In this document: positions 10,201-38,200 of the stretch, piece by piece
How positions within the stretch are numbered: the first letter of the stretch is position 1
Layout: each line of letters starts with the position of its first letter
From: Hypomesus transpacificus
Taxonomy: Eukaryota > Chordata > Actinopteri > Osmeriformes > Osmeridae
Assembly: GCF_021917145.1 (NCBI RefSeq)
Contig: NC_061067.1
Coordinates: 7,405,690-7,469,689, forward strand
DNA: 64,000 nucleotides
Direction of reading: 5' to 3'
The notes under the pieces: generated by a model
Databases searched by the model: none
What the model was told of the DNA's origin: nothing
What the model saw: only the letters and a program-made list of their open reading frames with translations
Made by a program: the position numbers and the translations under genes

Positions 10201-13200
10201 GACTCGTAGACCAGGATCTTCTGAGGGCGGGAGGGCTCCCAGATGTTCCAGATGCAGATGATGGTCTTGCTGTCCAGACGCACGGCGCTGGGCTTCTGGA
10301 TGGGGCTGTGGACGGACAGCACGGTCTGTGTCTGGACCTGGGAGAAGTGCACCAGGCTGATGGGACGACCTGTGGGTGGGGTGGGGAGGGGTGACGAGGG
10401 GTGGGAGGTTGGGGTGGGGTGGGGGGTGTTGAAAGCACGAAGCAGTAACTGGCTGAATCAGATTGTTGTTGGGTAAGATGCTTGATTGTTTGGGTAAAGA
10501 CGAATAAAGTAAATTAATCTCATTTCCTGTTTTGCTTTTGAGAACAGTGACCTATATATATTTTGTTTCATTCATCAGTGCAATACATCAAAGTAGGATG
10601 AGAGCTATTAGATCATGTTTGTCTAAGGACTTTCCCCGACAGATAAATGTGTGATAATACATTCGACTCTGAGGGGGTGAGGTGATGACATACCATGGAG
10701 AAATGGCAACCTGGTGTTGAGCTGTAAGCAGCCATCACTGAAGGACTGGAGGGTATCAGCTTGGGACCTCAGCTTCTTGAGTGACTGTCTCTCTGCTCTG
10801 TCCTCCTCCAGAAGAACAGCCACCACCTACACACAACACACAACAGTGTCTGGCTGACTGCTGGCGTAGCAGAAAGGTTTCCCACCGATCCAAGGACAGA
10901 GTCGTCATATACCTGGGAGGCCGAGCGTAGGAACGTCGCCAGGCGCTGGGAGTCGACGTTCATCTTAGTTGTGGACTGTGAGTCTTCTTGAGAAAGGGTG
11001 GGACCTGGACAATGACAATGAACACCGTCACACTCTGAACTTAGAAAAAGAGCTTTTGAAAGGAAAGCCTTATGTCTAGCTGTCTTCTCACCTCCACAAA
11101 CAGCGTTCCATTCTGCAGGGTGCTGTGTCCACTTCTCGCTATTTTCCAACTCTTCAGTTTGGATGCCTCGGTCGGTGTTGTCTTCATTACATTGAACATA
11201 AGCCTGGTCAGAAAGCATAAGATATATCGGTTTATCCTCGGAAGTACTCATGAAGAAAAAATGGGAGGAAAAAAAAGCAACCAAACCTGTTTGGTGTTGG
11301 TCGTCCCAAAACTTTTGATGTACATGTCGTACTCGTTTACAGGTGGCAGGTCAAGGAGGGAGAAGGTGATGGAGTAGTCCAAGTCAATGAGGCGGAGCAG
11401 CTCTGCACTGCGCTTTCTGTGGTATGGATACACACGCGTGAACAAAGGTGAGAGAGATATCTTAAGAGGCCTCAGAAAGCACACTAAATTATGGAAATGT
11501 TCGAAATAAAAATGGCTGCCCTTGGTACCACTCGGACCTACTTCTGCTGGCAGGCGACTTTCTTGTTGACCTCACGGTGTTTTGCGGCCACAAAGTCGAT
11601 GAATTTCCCCTGCTGAGGGAGCGTTTCAGAACCTGCGAGTGTGCGATAAAAAGAAACCAAGTCTGATGCAGTTGATGGACCTACGCGACACATTACCAAA
11701 ATCGATTCAGTTCTGCAAAAATGGAATGAGGGGTGGAAAGGATAGCGTGTGCATTTTAAAAGTCACCTTTAGAGAGCAAAGTCTATCATCTTGCTAATCC
11801 CCTATGAGATAATACAGATCCCAAATCCCTATCCTGAAAATAGCAATCAACATTTCCATCCTATACCTCCGGTCTTACTGGGTCTCTCCTCCTCCTCCTC
11901 TGGGCTAAGCCTCGTCTGGACGGAGCCCACTCTCTCGTTCTCTTCTTTCATGGCTCTCTGGATGGCTTCTATCTGCTCCCTCCTTTGCGGGTTCAGTTCT
12001 TCCCTCTCTTCCCTCTCCTCTCTCTCTTCTTCCTGGCTGTGGGTCTGCTTCTCCTCTTCCTCACCGCCGCTCTCACTCCCATCCTCGAAATCCTCCTCGT
12101 AATCCTACAATGAGAGAACAAACTCATGAGTCTGGAATAGACGCCATTCTGTTCCAACATCTCTACACAGAATGTTTAAGTGGCCGTCAATGGGCTTGAT
12201 AATGCACTCACCATTTTCTCGAAACGCAATCCAGTAAGAGCATGCACAATTTGTGATGAAACAGAACAAAAATCTATTGAAATAACCTATATTGTGTGTG
12301 TTAATGTGCAAGAGCTACCTTTCCTATTCAGCATCTCAACGAAGATATTTGCCATATTCGTACCTCAAAGTCTTCTTCATAGTCCTGAGCATCACCATCA
12401 TGATCAGGTTGGCTCTCTGTTTGAGGATCCTGCTTTTCAACCTGCAAATTCAGTCCATTTTACCATCTGAAGAACAGTCAATCACAGTACAGTATGTGTT
12501 TACAGACTCCAATCCTTATAAATAATGCCATGCAGAAAGCTGGGACATAGGAAGTAGTGGCAAGTGATGAAGGCATGTGCAGGCATAGGTCAAAAAAAGC
12601 AAACAATGAACGCAAAAGAGAGAAAGTAGAACGCTGTGGTCCAACACTTTCTCACAACAAGTGTTGTACAGAATACATGTTTACATAACCTATATAGTTT
12701 ATTTAAGAATTAGTCCTCAATGAAAACCCCACTGTCCATCTAAAACTGCTTCCTGAAAGCATCCATGCTGTGTACACATGCTGGCAGAGGAAAGAACGGC
12801 CATAAGGAAAATCCTCTTTTCAAAATAACTTACGGGCTCTTCTGTGTCACTTAATTCTTTCTGACTAGACCTCCACACAGATTCTGATTGCCCCAGTACT
12901 TCCTGGGTTACAAAGAGGAAACACACAGATGAGGCATACCAATTGTTCTGTATGGTATGGAAAACATCCATTGACATATGTGAGTTGTACACCAATGCCA
13001 TATTGTGAGATTATCACCCGTGCCTTATCACCAATGTTGTCAAGGTTTTTGCACCCCCAAAAAAACATTACACATTTTAAACAGAAAATTCAGTATGGGG
13101 TTAACCCCTAAAGAACCAAGAACTAACAGGTAACCAACCTTTGTTTCCACATTTTCTCTCTTTTCCTTGGGGTCTTGATGGCTTCTCTTGTCTTTGCTCC

Positions 13201-14733
13201 TCTCAGTGATCTCCCTCTTGGGGTCCACCTCCTCTCTGCGCCTTCGCTCTCTGCGCCTATCCCTCTCGGCCCCCTCTCCGTCGGCACGGTGACGATCCTC
13301 GGAAGACTTGTGATCCCTGCGTGCCACCTCTCTGGAGTCACCGTCACGTCTCCGGCTTTCTGCTACATCCTATCAGGAAGAACGACTGCTGATGTGAAGG
13401 AAGCAAAGTCTAGAAATGGGCTTTTATGATTCTGAAGTAGCCTGCCAGTGTTCAAGACACTCACGGGTGGTGCAGTCTCCCTGTGTCTCCTTTCTCTCTC
13501 CTCTTTCTCTTTTCTACGGTGCTCCCTGTATTCTGAAATGAAAGCAGCACAACCAATTTGTTGTAATTTCAAGATCTAGTCGGCTGGTCATGTTTTCGGT
13601 AAAGTGTACCATTACTCGTCTCCCGTAACTTTACCTTTGTCCTCCTTTTGTACAGTACGCTCTCTGTCTGAGTGTCTCTCTCTCCTTTCTCTATCCTTCC
13701 GTTTGTCATGGTATTCACTTTCTTTGAGATGTTCTCGATCCTTGTGCCCATCTCTCCTGTCGCTTTCCTGCCGTCGGTCCCTATCTTTCCTTTCAATACT
13801 TTGTTCGTCCTCTCTCCTTTTTTCCCTCTCCTCTCTTCGTCTCTCCCTATCTCTCTCCTCAGCCCCTTTCTCTCTGTCTCTTTGCTTGTATCTCTCTCTA
13901 TCCTTGGTTCTATCCTTGTCCTTCTCACTCTCTTGTGCCCTTTCCTTCTCTCTGTCTCTGTTTTCCTTCTCTCCTCTATGATGTATTTTGTCGCTACTTT
14001 CTCTGCCCCCATCCTGGTATTTGCTACCATCAACCACTTTATCCTTCTCTCTTTTCCTCTCCTTCTCTCTCTCCTCCCTGTCACCTATCCTGTCGTTCGA
14101 ACGCTCTTTCCTTCGATCCAGATGTCGGTCTTTCTCTCTGTTTTTTCTTTCTTGAGTGCTCTCCTTTTCTCTCTGCTTGTCTCTTTCTCTCCTGGCCTCT
14201 CTCTCTGGGTCTCGTGGGCGTCTCTCCAGAGAATCGCCACCCCTGTGTTGTCTCTCATACTCCTCTCGCCTCCTGCCATGGTCCTCCTCACGTCCCCCAC
14301 CCTAACAAGAAATGCTTGTTTGTTAATTGCAGCAATACCATAAGAAGCATTGTGTACATTAAGAATGGTTCATAAAATTACAGGAATAATTACGTGAATT
14401 GAAAACAAGAGTCATGCTTTATAATACCCGTATATGTTTCCTTAGGTCATCTGCCTTCCAAGTATCTTCCCTAGTTATTTTCTAAAAAAAATATATATGC
14501 ATGTCCATAGTTAGCGAGCAAAGTTAGTAAACCAGGTGAATAAATAAAAATACATTTGGCAGTTGGCCAGTTTCACAGTTACATGGCTAGCTCTAGTTCT
14601 ACAGTACATACTGGAATTAGTTGGCTAGGAGCTAACATTTCTTGGCTAATGTAGCTATTAAACAAGCTAACGGTGTACTCACGCACACAATACTTTTTAC
14701 ATTTAGTTACTACGCTACCTTCTCTTGATGCAT
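7264..14733 (-). CDS. dync2i1: Cytoplasmic dynein 2 intermediate chain 1 (WDR60)
   Basis: Twenty-three phase-consistent exons: 14719-14733, 14428-14481, 13635-14301, 13465-13532, 13139-13369, 12834-12902, 12364-12441, 11867-12104, 11542-11632, 11287-11416, 11092-11203, 10913-11004, 10694-10826, 10197-10369, 9783-9945, 9360-9473, 9198-9259, 8996-9047, 8849-8909, 8422-8521, 8142-8273, 7688-7911 and 7264-7441. They encode 1,078 aa (human about 1,066), ending at TAG 7266-7264. Residues 6-23 carry the family signature [11 protein letters not shown]. Residues 24-345 are extremely Arg/Glu/Lys/Asp-rich. Around 505-550 is the conserved [20 protein letters not shown] block. From about 660 to the end is a WD propeller ([38 protein letters not shown]). 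GIQTE at about 560 resembles an LC8 light-chain site. The protein is an intermediate chain of the retrograde IFT dynein-2 motor and is required for cilia. The 5-codon first exon (MHQEK, with an in-frame TGA upstream) is the least certain part. Confidence 0.96.
13635..14301 (-). other. dync2i1: dync2i1 exon 3: 667-nt charged low-complexity coding exon
   Basis: One exon encodes about 222 residues made largely of R, E, K and D (for example [20 protein letters not shown]). The coding strand is almost pure purine and the plus strand looks like a long CT-rich satellite. It is coding sequence, shown by intact phase at both splice sites and by the known Arg/Glu-rich N-terminus of WDR60. Open frames on the plus strand here are mirror artefacts. 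Confidence 0.88.
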
Positions 14734-15535
14734 ACTACTACTTGTACTTCAATCCTCAAAAAGTAATGTGAATGATGTTAAATATAGAAAGCTTCGCTAG
14801 CTATGATGTTGTAGCAACTCCATGATAGCAAATGCTGTCTGCGCAAGCGCATTTGGCTGAAACTAAGGTAAATGCGTCATGTCATCTTGACAACAGGATT
14901 CTTAAAAGATAGAAGAACGAACCATGACAGCAACAACAGATGACCATGGAGACAGCCTAGATCAAGCAATGCCAGAATAATCAAACATGTTAGGAATAGG
15001 CTCCAGTTTAATCTGTAAATGTATCGTATATAATTGTGCAATGTCTTAATGCGATGTTGATTAGTTGAACCTGATTTAATGGGCATACATTTTTAGGCAA
15101 CCAGTGTTGTTGTTGTGTTTATACAGTTGGTGAGCACGAGGTGGCGATTTTGCGCTCTTGCCATTCATCCTCTTGAAGCGAGCTGGAAGGTGGGCAGAAC
15201 ACGATCATGCGCCTGTCGCTCGAGCGCTCCAACACCCAGCTGCGGTGGGGCAAATGAAGTGGACTGTTCGGTTCGCGGAATAGGTGTGTTGTTGATTTGA
15301 GGAATCATTTATTGTGTCTGTGATTTTGTCATGTATAACTTGTTATCGGTAAAGCTGGTTGCAACTTATAGCTAACGCCCCCTCTTATCAGCGCAAAATG
15401 TGCTGGTATGAAGGCGACCTAACCTAAATGGGCTATTCGAATTCTGTTAATTTCACTTACGGATGGAAACCGGTTTGACCAAGAAGAGGACACTCTTTTA
15501 TAACTCTAAACAACATTGACTTTTAGGGAAAAGAA
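14734..15535. promoter_or_regulatory. Shared dync2i1/esyt2 bidirectional promoter region
   Basis: The start codons are head-to-head about 0.8 kb apart. A weak RFX-like GTTGTAGCAAC lies at 14808-14818, about 75 nt upstream of the dync2i1 ATG. A GC-richer patch around 15165-15260 with scattered CpGs may mark the esyt2 side. An acceptor-like tttttag at about 15520-15526, just before the esyt2 ATG, hints that esyt2 has a separate 5' UTR exon. No TATA box stands out. Confidence 0.5.
14808..14818. promoter_or_regulatory. Weak X-box-like element upstream of dync2i1
   Basis: GTTGTAGCAAC contains a good RFX half-site (AGCAAC, the reverse of GTTGCT) and a shortened second half. Ciliary genes such as dync2i1 usually have X-boxes within a few hundred bases of the start. 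The match is partial, so this is only a candidate. Confidence 0.25.
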
Positions 15536-33627
<18,092 letters not shown>

Positions 33628-34667
33628 GAAAGGAGACACGATCAGACCTTCCTGATCATAATACACAACACGCTGTCTGAACCTGCCCACATCCACAGGA
33701 AAACACAACTCTCCACTTCAGTATAGTGAAATCTTTGAAGGGCACATCATTTTCATGTCATGCATTTTGTTGTCTGTCTGTTCCTCACTTCAACACAGAC
33801 AGCTATAAAGATGAAGTGTGGTAGCAGAGTTCCCAATATGCATCCCCTTTGGAGTGAGAACGTTCACACTGTTGTGAAAAGCATTGTCTACCGGAAGATT
33901 TAGATGTGTCACAGCATATCTACTGCCTTGTCTGTTTTTATGTACACGCACATAATAAGCATAAATGTTACTGGTTAGAATGTGCAGGTCTTTCTATTGA
34001 TGCGGTACTGTTATATGAATGTGCCCTTAAAAGGAGCAATGCTAAAATGTCACGTGCAGACTTATGTGATATCTCTGATTTCAACAAATGCTGTTAACAC
34101 TATTCACACCAAAGGGACAGGCAGAGCCACAAAAGTTGTTGAAAGTAGCATATATAACATATGTTTATTTGTTACATACATTTTTTGTCATGCAGTGGTA
34201 TGTGTATCCTTTATTTAATTGAGTTGTGCTTCCAATTATGTTCGGAATAGACATGGTGCAATATTGTCTGAATAATGTGACAGTTTCAGGACGGGGAAGT
34301 GCTGTATATAGTATGGATCTGTGTACAGGATGTTAAATTAAGAGTTTGAGTTTACCGAATTTCCAGTTTTGAATAGTGTGTAAATGAAAAGTAATATATG
34401 AACATGTAACAGCAGACAGCTATGTCAGCTATTGGATTATGCTCATTTTTTTGAGCAGTATTGTTTGATTTTTTTGTGTGTGTGTCTAAATGACAGATTT
34501 TGCCATACTGTATTCTAGGTATGCCATGCACTAATTACAGTTGGAACCTACCCATAACCAAACCCACATCCTGTTATCCTACCTGTGCCTTAAAAAATCA
34601 CTATACATACAAACAGTTTTGCCATCTTTGAGTTTTACAACAAGCAGCCTTAAGGCTTTTGAATAAT

Positions 34668-34673
34668 AATAAA
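34668..34673 (+). terminator. esyt2: esyt2 polyadenylation signal
   Basis: AATAAA about 1.04 kb past the esyt2 stop. A TG/T-rich stretch follows (CTTGGTGAAAAAG...GTCCGTTTTTGTAAC), as expected downstream of a cleavage site. Confidence 0.55.
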
Positions 34674-34830
34674 AAGAGTTACTTTACTTGGTGAAAAAGA
34701 CAAGTCCGTTTTTGTAACTTATTTTAGGATGTGTATTTTCTCATGTACTACACTGGGCCTGCTCCATTTGTGAACCCCAAGATGAAGCACTCTGGTGCCA
34801 TCTAGTGCTCTGGTCAAGTTATACTTTCTG

Positions 34831-34838
34831 TGACGTCA
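34831..34838. promoter_or_regulatory. Perfect CRE/ATF palindrome upstream of ncapg2
   Basis: TGACGTCA lies 382 nt before the ncapg2 ATG, followed by two further ACGT cores (TTACGTA, GGACGTAA). It would bind CREB/ATF/bZIP factors. Function is inferred from motif and position only. Confidence 0.5.
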
Positions 34839-34862
34839 TTACGTATGGACGTAAAATCAAAT

Positions 34863-34871
34863 TCTGGCGCG
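34863..34871. promoter_or_regulatory. E2F-like element upstream of ncapg2
   Basis: TCTGGCGCG resembles the E2F core (TTTSGCGC) 25 nt downstream of the CRE. Condensin genes are generally cell-cycle regulated through E2F/DREAM elements, so the placement is sensible, but the match is imperfect. Confidence 0.3.
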
Positions 34872-35219
34872 TACTGGGTGAGTGGTGCCTGGCATAACAG
34901 CTATGCTTTCAACATAACAAATTAATATTTACAAGTTAATAATAGATCATTATACTCATTTTAAACGGTACAACCCTAATGACGACTCCAGTTTATAAAT
35001 AATATCAGTATGTTAGAAACTGATTGAAAACAAACAAGCCAGGTTAAATTAGCTATTGTCAGCTGTGTTGACACTGTTGTTAGCCTGCGCTATCTTAGCT
35101 GTACAGTGAAAATTCTCCTTGTATCTCTGGTTGTGTTTTGTAGTTTCATTCAGGTTCAACAACAATAATTGCATAACATCGGATTTCCCAATAGGAAAAC
35201 TGCCTACTTAAATTAAAAC

Positions 35220-38200
35220 ATGTCTAAACGAGAGGCATTTTTCGAATCGGTCTGCAAAGAAAATGTGGATGTCTTTCTTAAGTTCACCAAACTTCATGTA
35301 AGTATAGCTAGATCATTTTCGAGCTCTCATTGGTTTTGAGTTTGGTGTCTGTTAGAATTCATTGACATTCCCGTACATGCCCATGTGTTATGTAGAATGA
35401 TGCTACGGAACCCTTCGACCTCGATGAGGTGGTTCAAGAGGTGTCAAAGAAACAGCGAGAAGCTCTGTGGGACAGACTGGCCACACTGCTGCGTGGAACG
35501 ATGGCAGATTTCCCCCCAGATCGCTGGAACGCAGAGGACAGGGACGATGCCATGGAAGTAGAGGTCCCCCCAGATCTGGTCAGTTCTATTGTCGGGCATG
35601 CATTATGTAGAACACAGCTTGATTGGAAGGTACCAGTCCTGCATCATAACGTGCACGCGGTGCCGTTCAAGCATAATCATATAGTTTCTAACAAGGAAAG
35701 TTAAGCGTATCACAATTGAACTCAAATGCTATTCAGTAGAGTTGTGAACATTTTCACTCGTGTTCATTCCAGGAACACACCATGGAGGTCCTAGGTGGGG
35801 TGACACAGGTGGTCATGGCCTCTGTGGCCGTCATACAGGACGGAGACGCATACAACTCCCTCCTGCAGTGTGCCACCATACTAAACGGTAGGTGCCTGCT
35901 TCAGTTCTGGGTAGAGGACATGGGAGCGTACATGCATGCGTGTTGTCCTGTCAGTCATAACAGAGAACATTTCGGTTTCACACCATGAATATGAATATCA
36001 CATCGCTCTGGTTTTCGCACACAACTCCCCTGCTCCCTCTCTCTCGTGGGCCCAGGCCTCCTGGCCTCCTTGCCGGCGTCCGAGGTGCCCCTGCAGCAGG
36101 CGGTGTTCCGTGTGTGCGAGGCCTGGTGGAAGAAAGGCCTCCTGGGGAAGGAGGAGCTGGGGCGCACAGCCTTCCTGATGTGCCTGGAGAAGAGCTTCAT
36201 GCTCAAGAAACCAGTAAGTACTCACCTGTTAGCAACATCTGCTTGTTTTTCATTTTAAAATGTGTTTGAAGGTGTGACATATGGAACAATGGCACATGAT
36301 ATTTTTCACAAATTCACAAAAAAGTCTCTTATGGACTGAACAATGTTTTTGCTTAAAGGTTGTTATCTTGTGCTTTTGAAAACAAAAGGGCAACATCGTG
36401 TTCCACATTTTATCAATGTGTGTGTTGATCTCGTCTCCGTGTTTCCAGGGTGCTGAGATCCAGAGGATGTGGGGCCTTCATGAGGTGCTGCTCAGTGTCG
36501 ACTTCCAGTCTGAGGACAGCGAGGAGATGATGGACCTGCTCCTCCGCTGCTTTCTTAGTGGCAATCACATCAAACACGACGACGTAAGTGTGTGTGTGCA
36601 TGTACAGGTGTTTAATCAAAGGTGCCTCTATATCTTTGCAGTCGTGATAAAGATGGTTTCTTTGTCGTGTGTGTGTGTGTGGGTGTGCTGCGCGCCGGAC
36701 TGACTAACCGCTCTCCATGCCTAACAGGGAAAGCGTCTCATGGTGTTCCTGTTTGGCCGGAATGTCAGCTTCATTAGGATGATCCACGGAACCATCAAGA
36801 ACCAGCTCCAGTTCTTTACCAAGTAACACTTTATGTCCACCTTAAATCATCTATACCATCCCATTCTTAAAATGAAAGACAAAAAATAACTACATCTACA
36901 ACCAACAACCTCCTCAGCTCGAAACCTACCCGAGCAAAAACATGGTGTTTGTGATGCAGGACTTCTATCCGATGAAACACAAGTACAGTAGATCCACATA
37001 GCTACAGTACTGTGACTGGTGTCATCGACAAAAACCTTGTTTGTGCATTGGTGGAATTAGGGGTTATGGTGGTCATCGAATTTCCTTTCTTTTTAGGCTT
37101 TTCTCAAACCATAACTTCAGCTAAGACTACCTGTAAATGTCAACGTCTCAGGAGTGGATTTGACGAACGTTTGTCTGCTGATAGATGAGCTCTGTATGTC
37201 CTTCCTCAGGACCCTGACAGACCACATCGCCGAGATCTACTTCAGGGCGTGGAAGAAGGCGTCAGGGGAGGCTCTGGAGGAGATGGAGACCGCCTGCATC
37301 CAGGACTTCATGCAGCACGCCATCCTGCTACACAGGAACACACCTGTCCACCCCAGAGTTCGCCAGGTAGAGGACCCGGTTTCCGCCTCAGTTCAGAATA
37401 TCTTCAAAAGAATATCTTATCTTCGTGTTGCTGTTAACTCTTCCTATCCTCTCTGACTAGATACTGAGCTACTTTCACAAGAGGAAGGGACATCACAACC
37501 TGGATGAGATGCTCCACAGACTCTACAAACCCATTCTCTGGAGAGCTCTGACCGTACGTACTTGTGTATTCTCTGTCACACACACATACACGCATTCTCA
37601 CGGTATCTTGATTTTGCCAGTGACAGAATTCCTGCCTTATCTGTGCAGGCTGCTAACTCCGAGGTGAGGGCCAACGCTACTCTGCTTTTCACTGAGGCCT
37701 TCCCTGTCCATGACCCCAGCCAGAGCAGCGAGAAGATGGATGAGACCGTTCAGAAACAACTGGACGCTCTGGTGGTGCGTGGCAGCCGCATTTAGATTCA
37801 CATCACATGGTTCTTGGCTTGATTTATTCTGGTTTTGGCTTCAGTAAACTGTGAAGTAATGTCGAATTGGAAATGTAGAAAAGTCCCATTCCATGAACAC
37901 AGTAAAAAAACTCAAATGAATGGCCTCTAAACGTGTGTGTGTGTGTGTCTACAGTGTCTGCTGGAGGACCCCCAGCCCATGGTGCGCTCCACAGCAACCC
38001 TGGGGGTGTGTAAGATCCTGGCCAAGTGCTGGGAGGTCATCCCCCCCACCGTCATCACCGACTTCCTGAAGAAGCTGGTGGTGGAGCTGGCCTCGGACTG
38101 TAGCTCCCCAGACGTCCGCTGCTCTGTCTTCAAGGTGCCACGCCTACCGAGGAACCCCTTCACCCCCCTGTGAACCCCTTCACCCCCCTCTGAACCCCTT

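Larger units (their letters stand above)
33628..35219. other. esyt2 3' UTR and ncapg2 upstream region
   Basis: About 1 kb of AT-rich esyt2 3' UTR runs from the TAG to an AATAAA at 34668-34673. The 550 bp after it should hold the ncapg2 promoter, with a perfect CRE and a GGCGCG element. No coding frame in this stretch resembles a gene. Confidence 0.65.

Noticed and set aside
13672..14343. Long plus-strand open frame of about 223 codons over the CT-rich region
   Set aside because: It is the mirror of dync2i1 exon 3, whose purine-rich coding strand rarely makes stops on the opposite strand. The protein is Ser/Leu/Phe-repetitive with no family resemblance.
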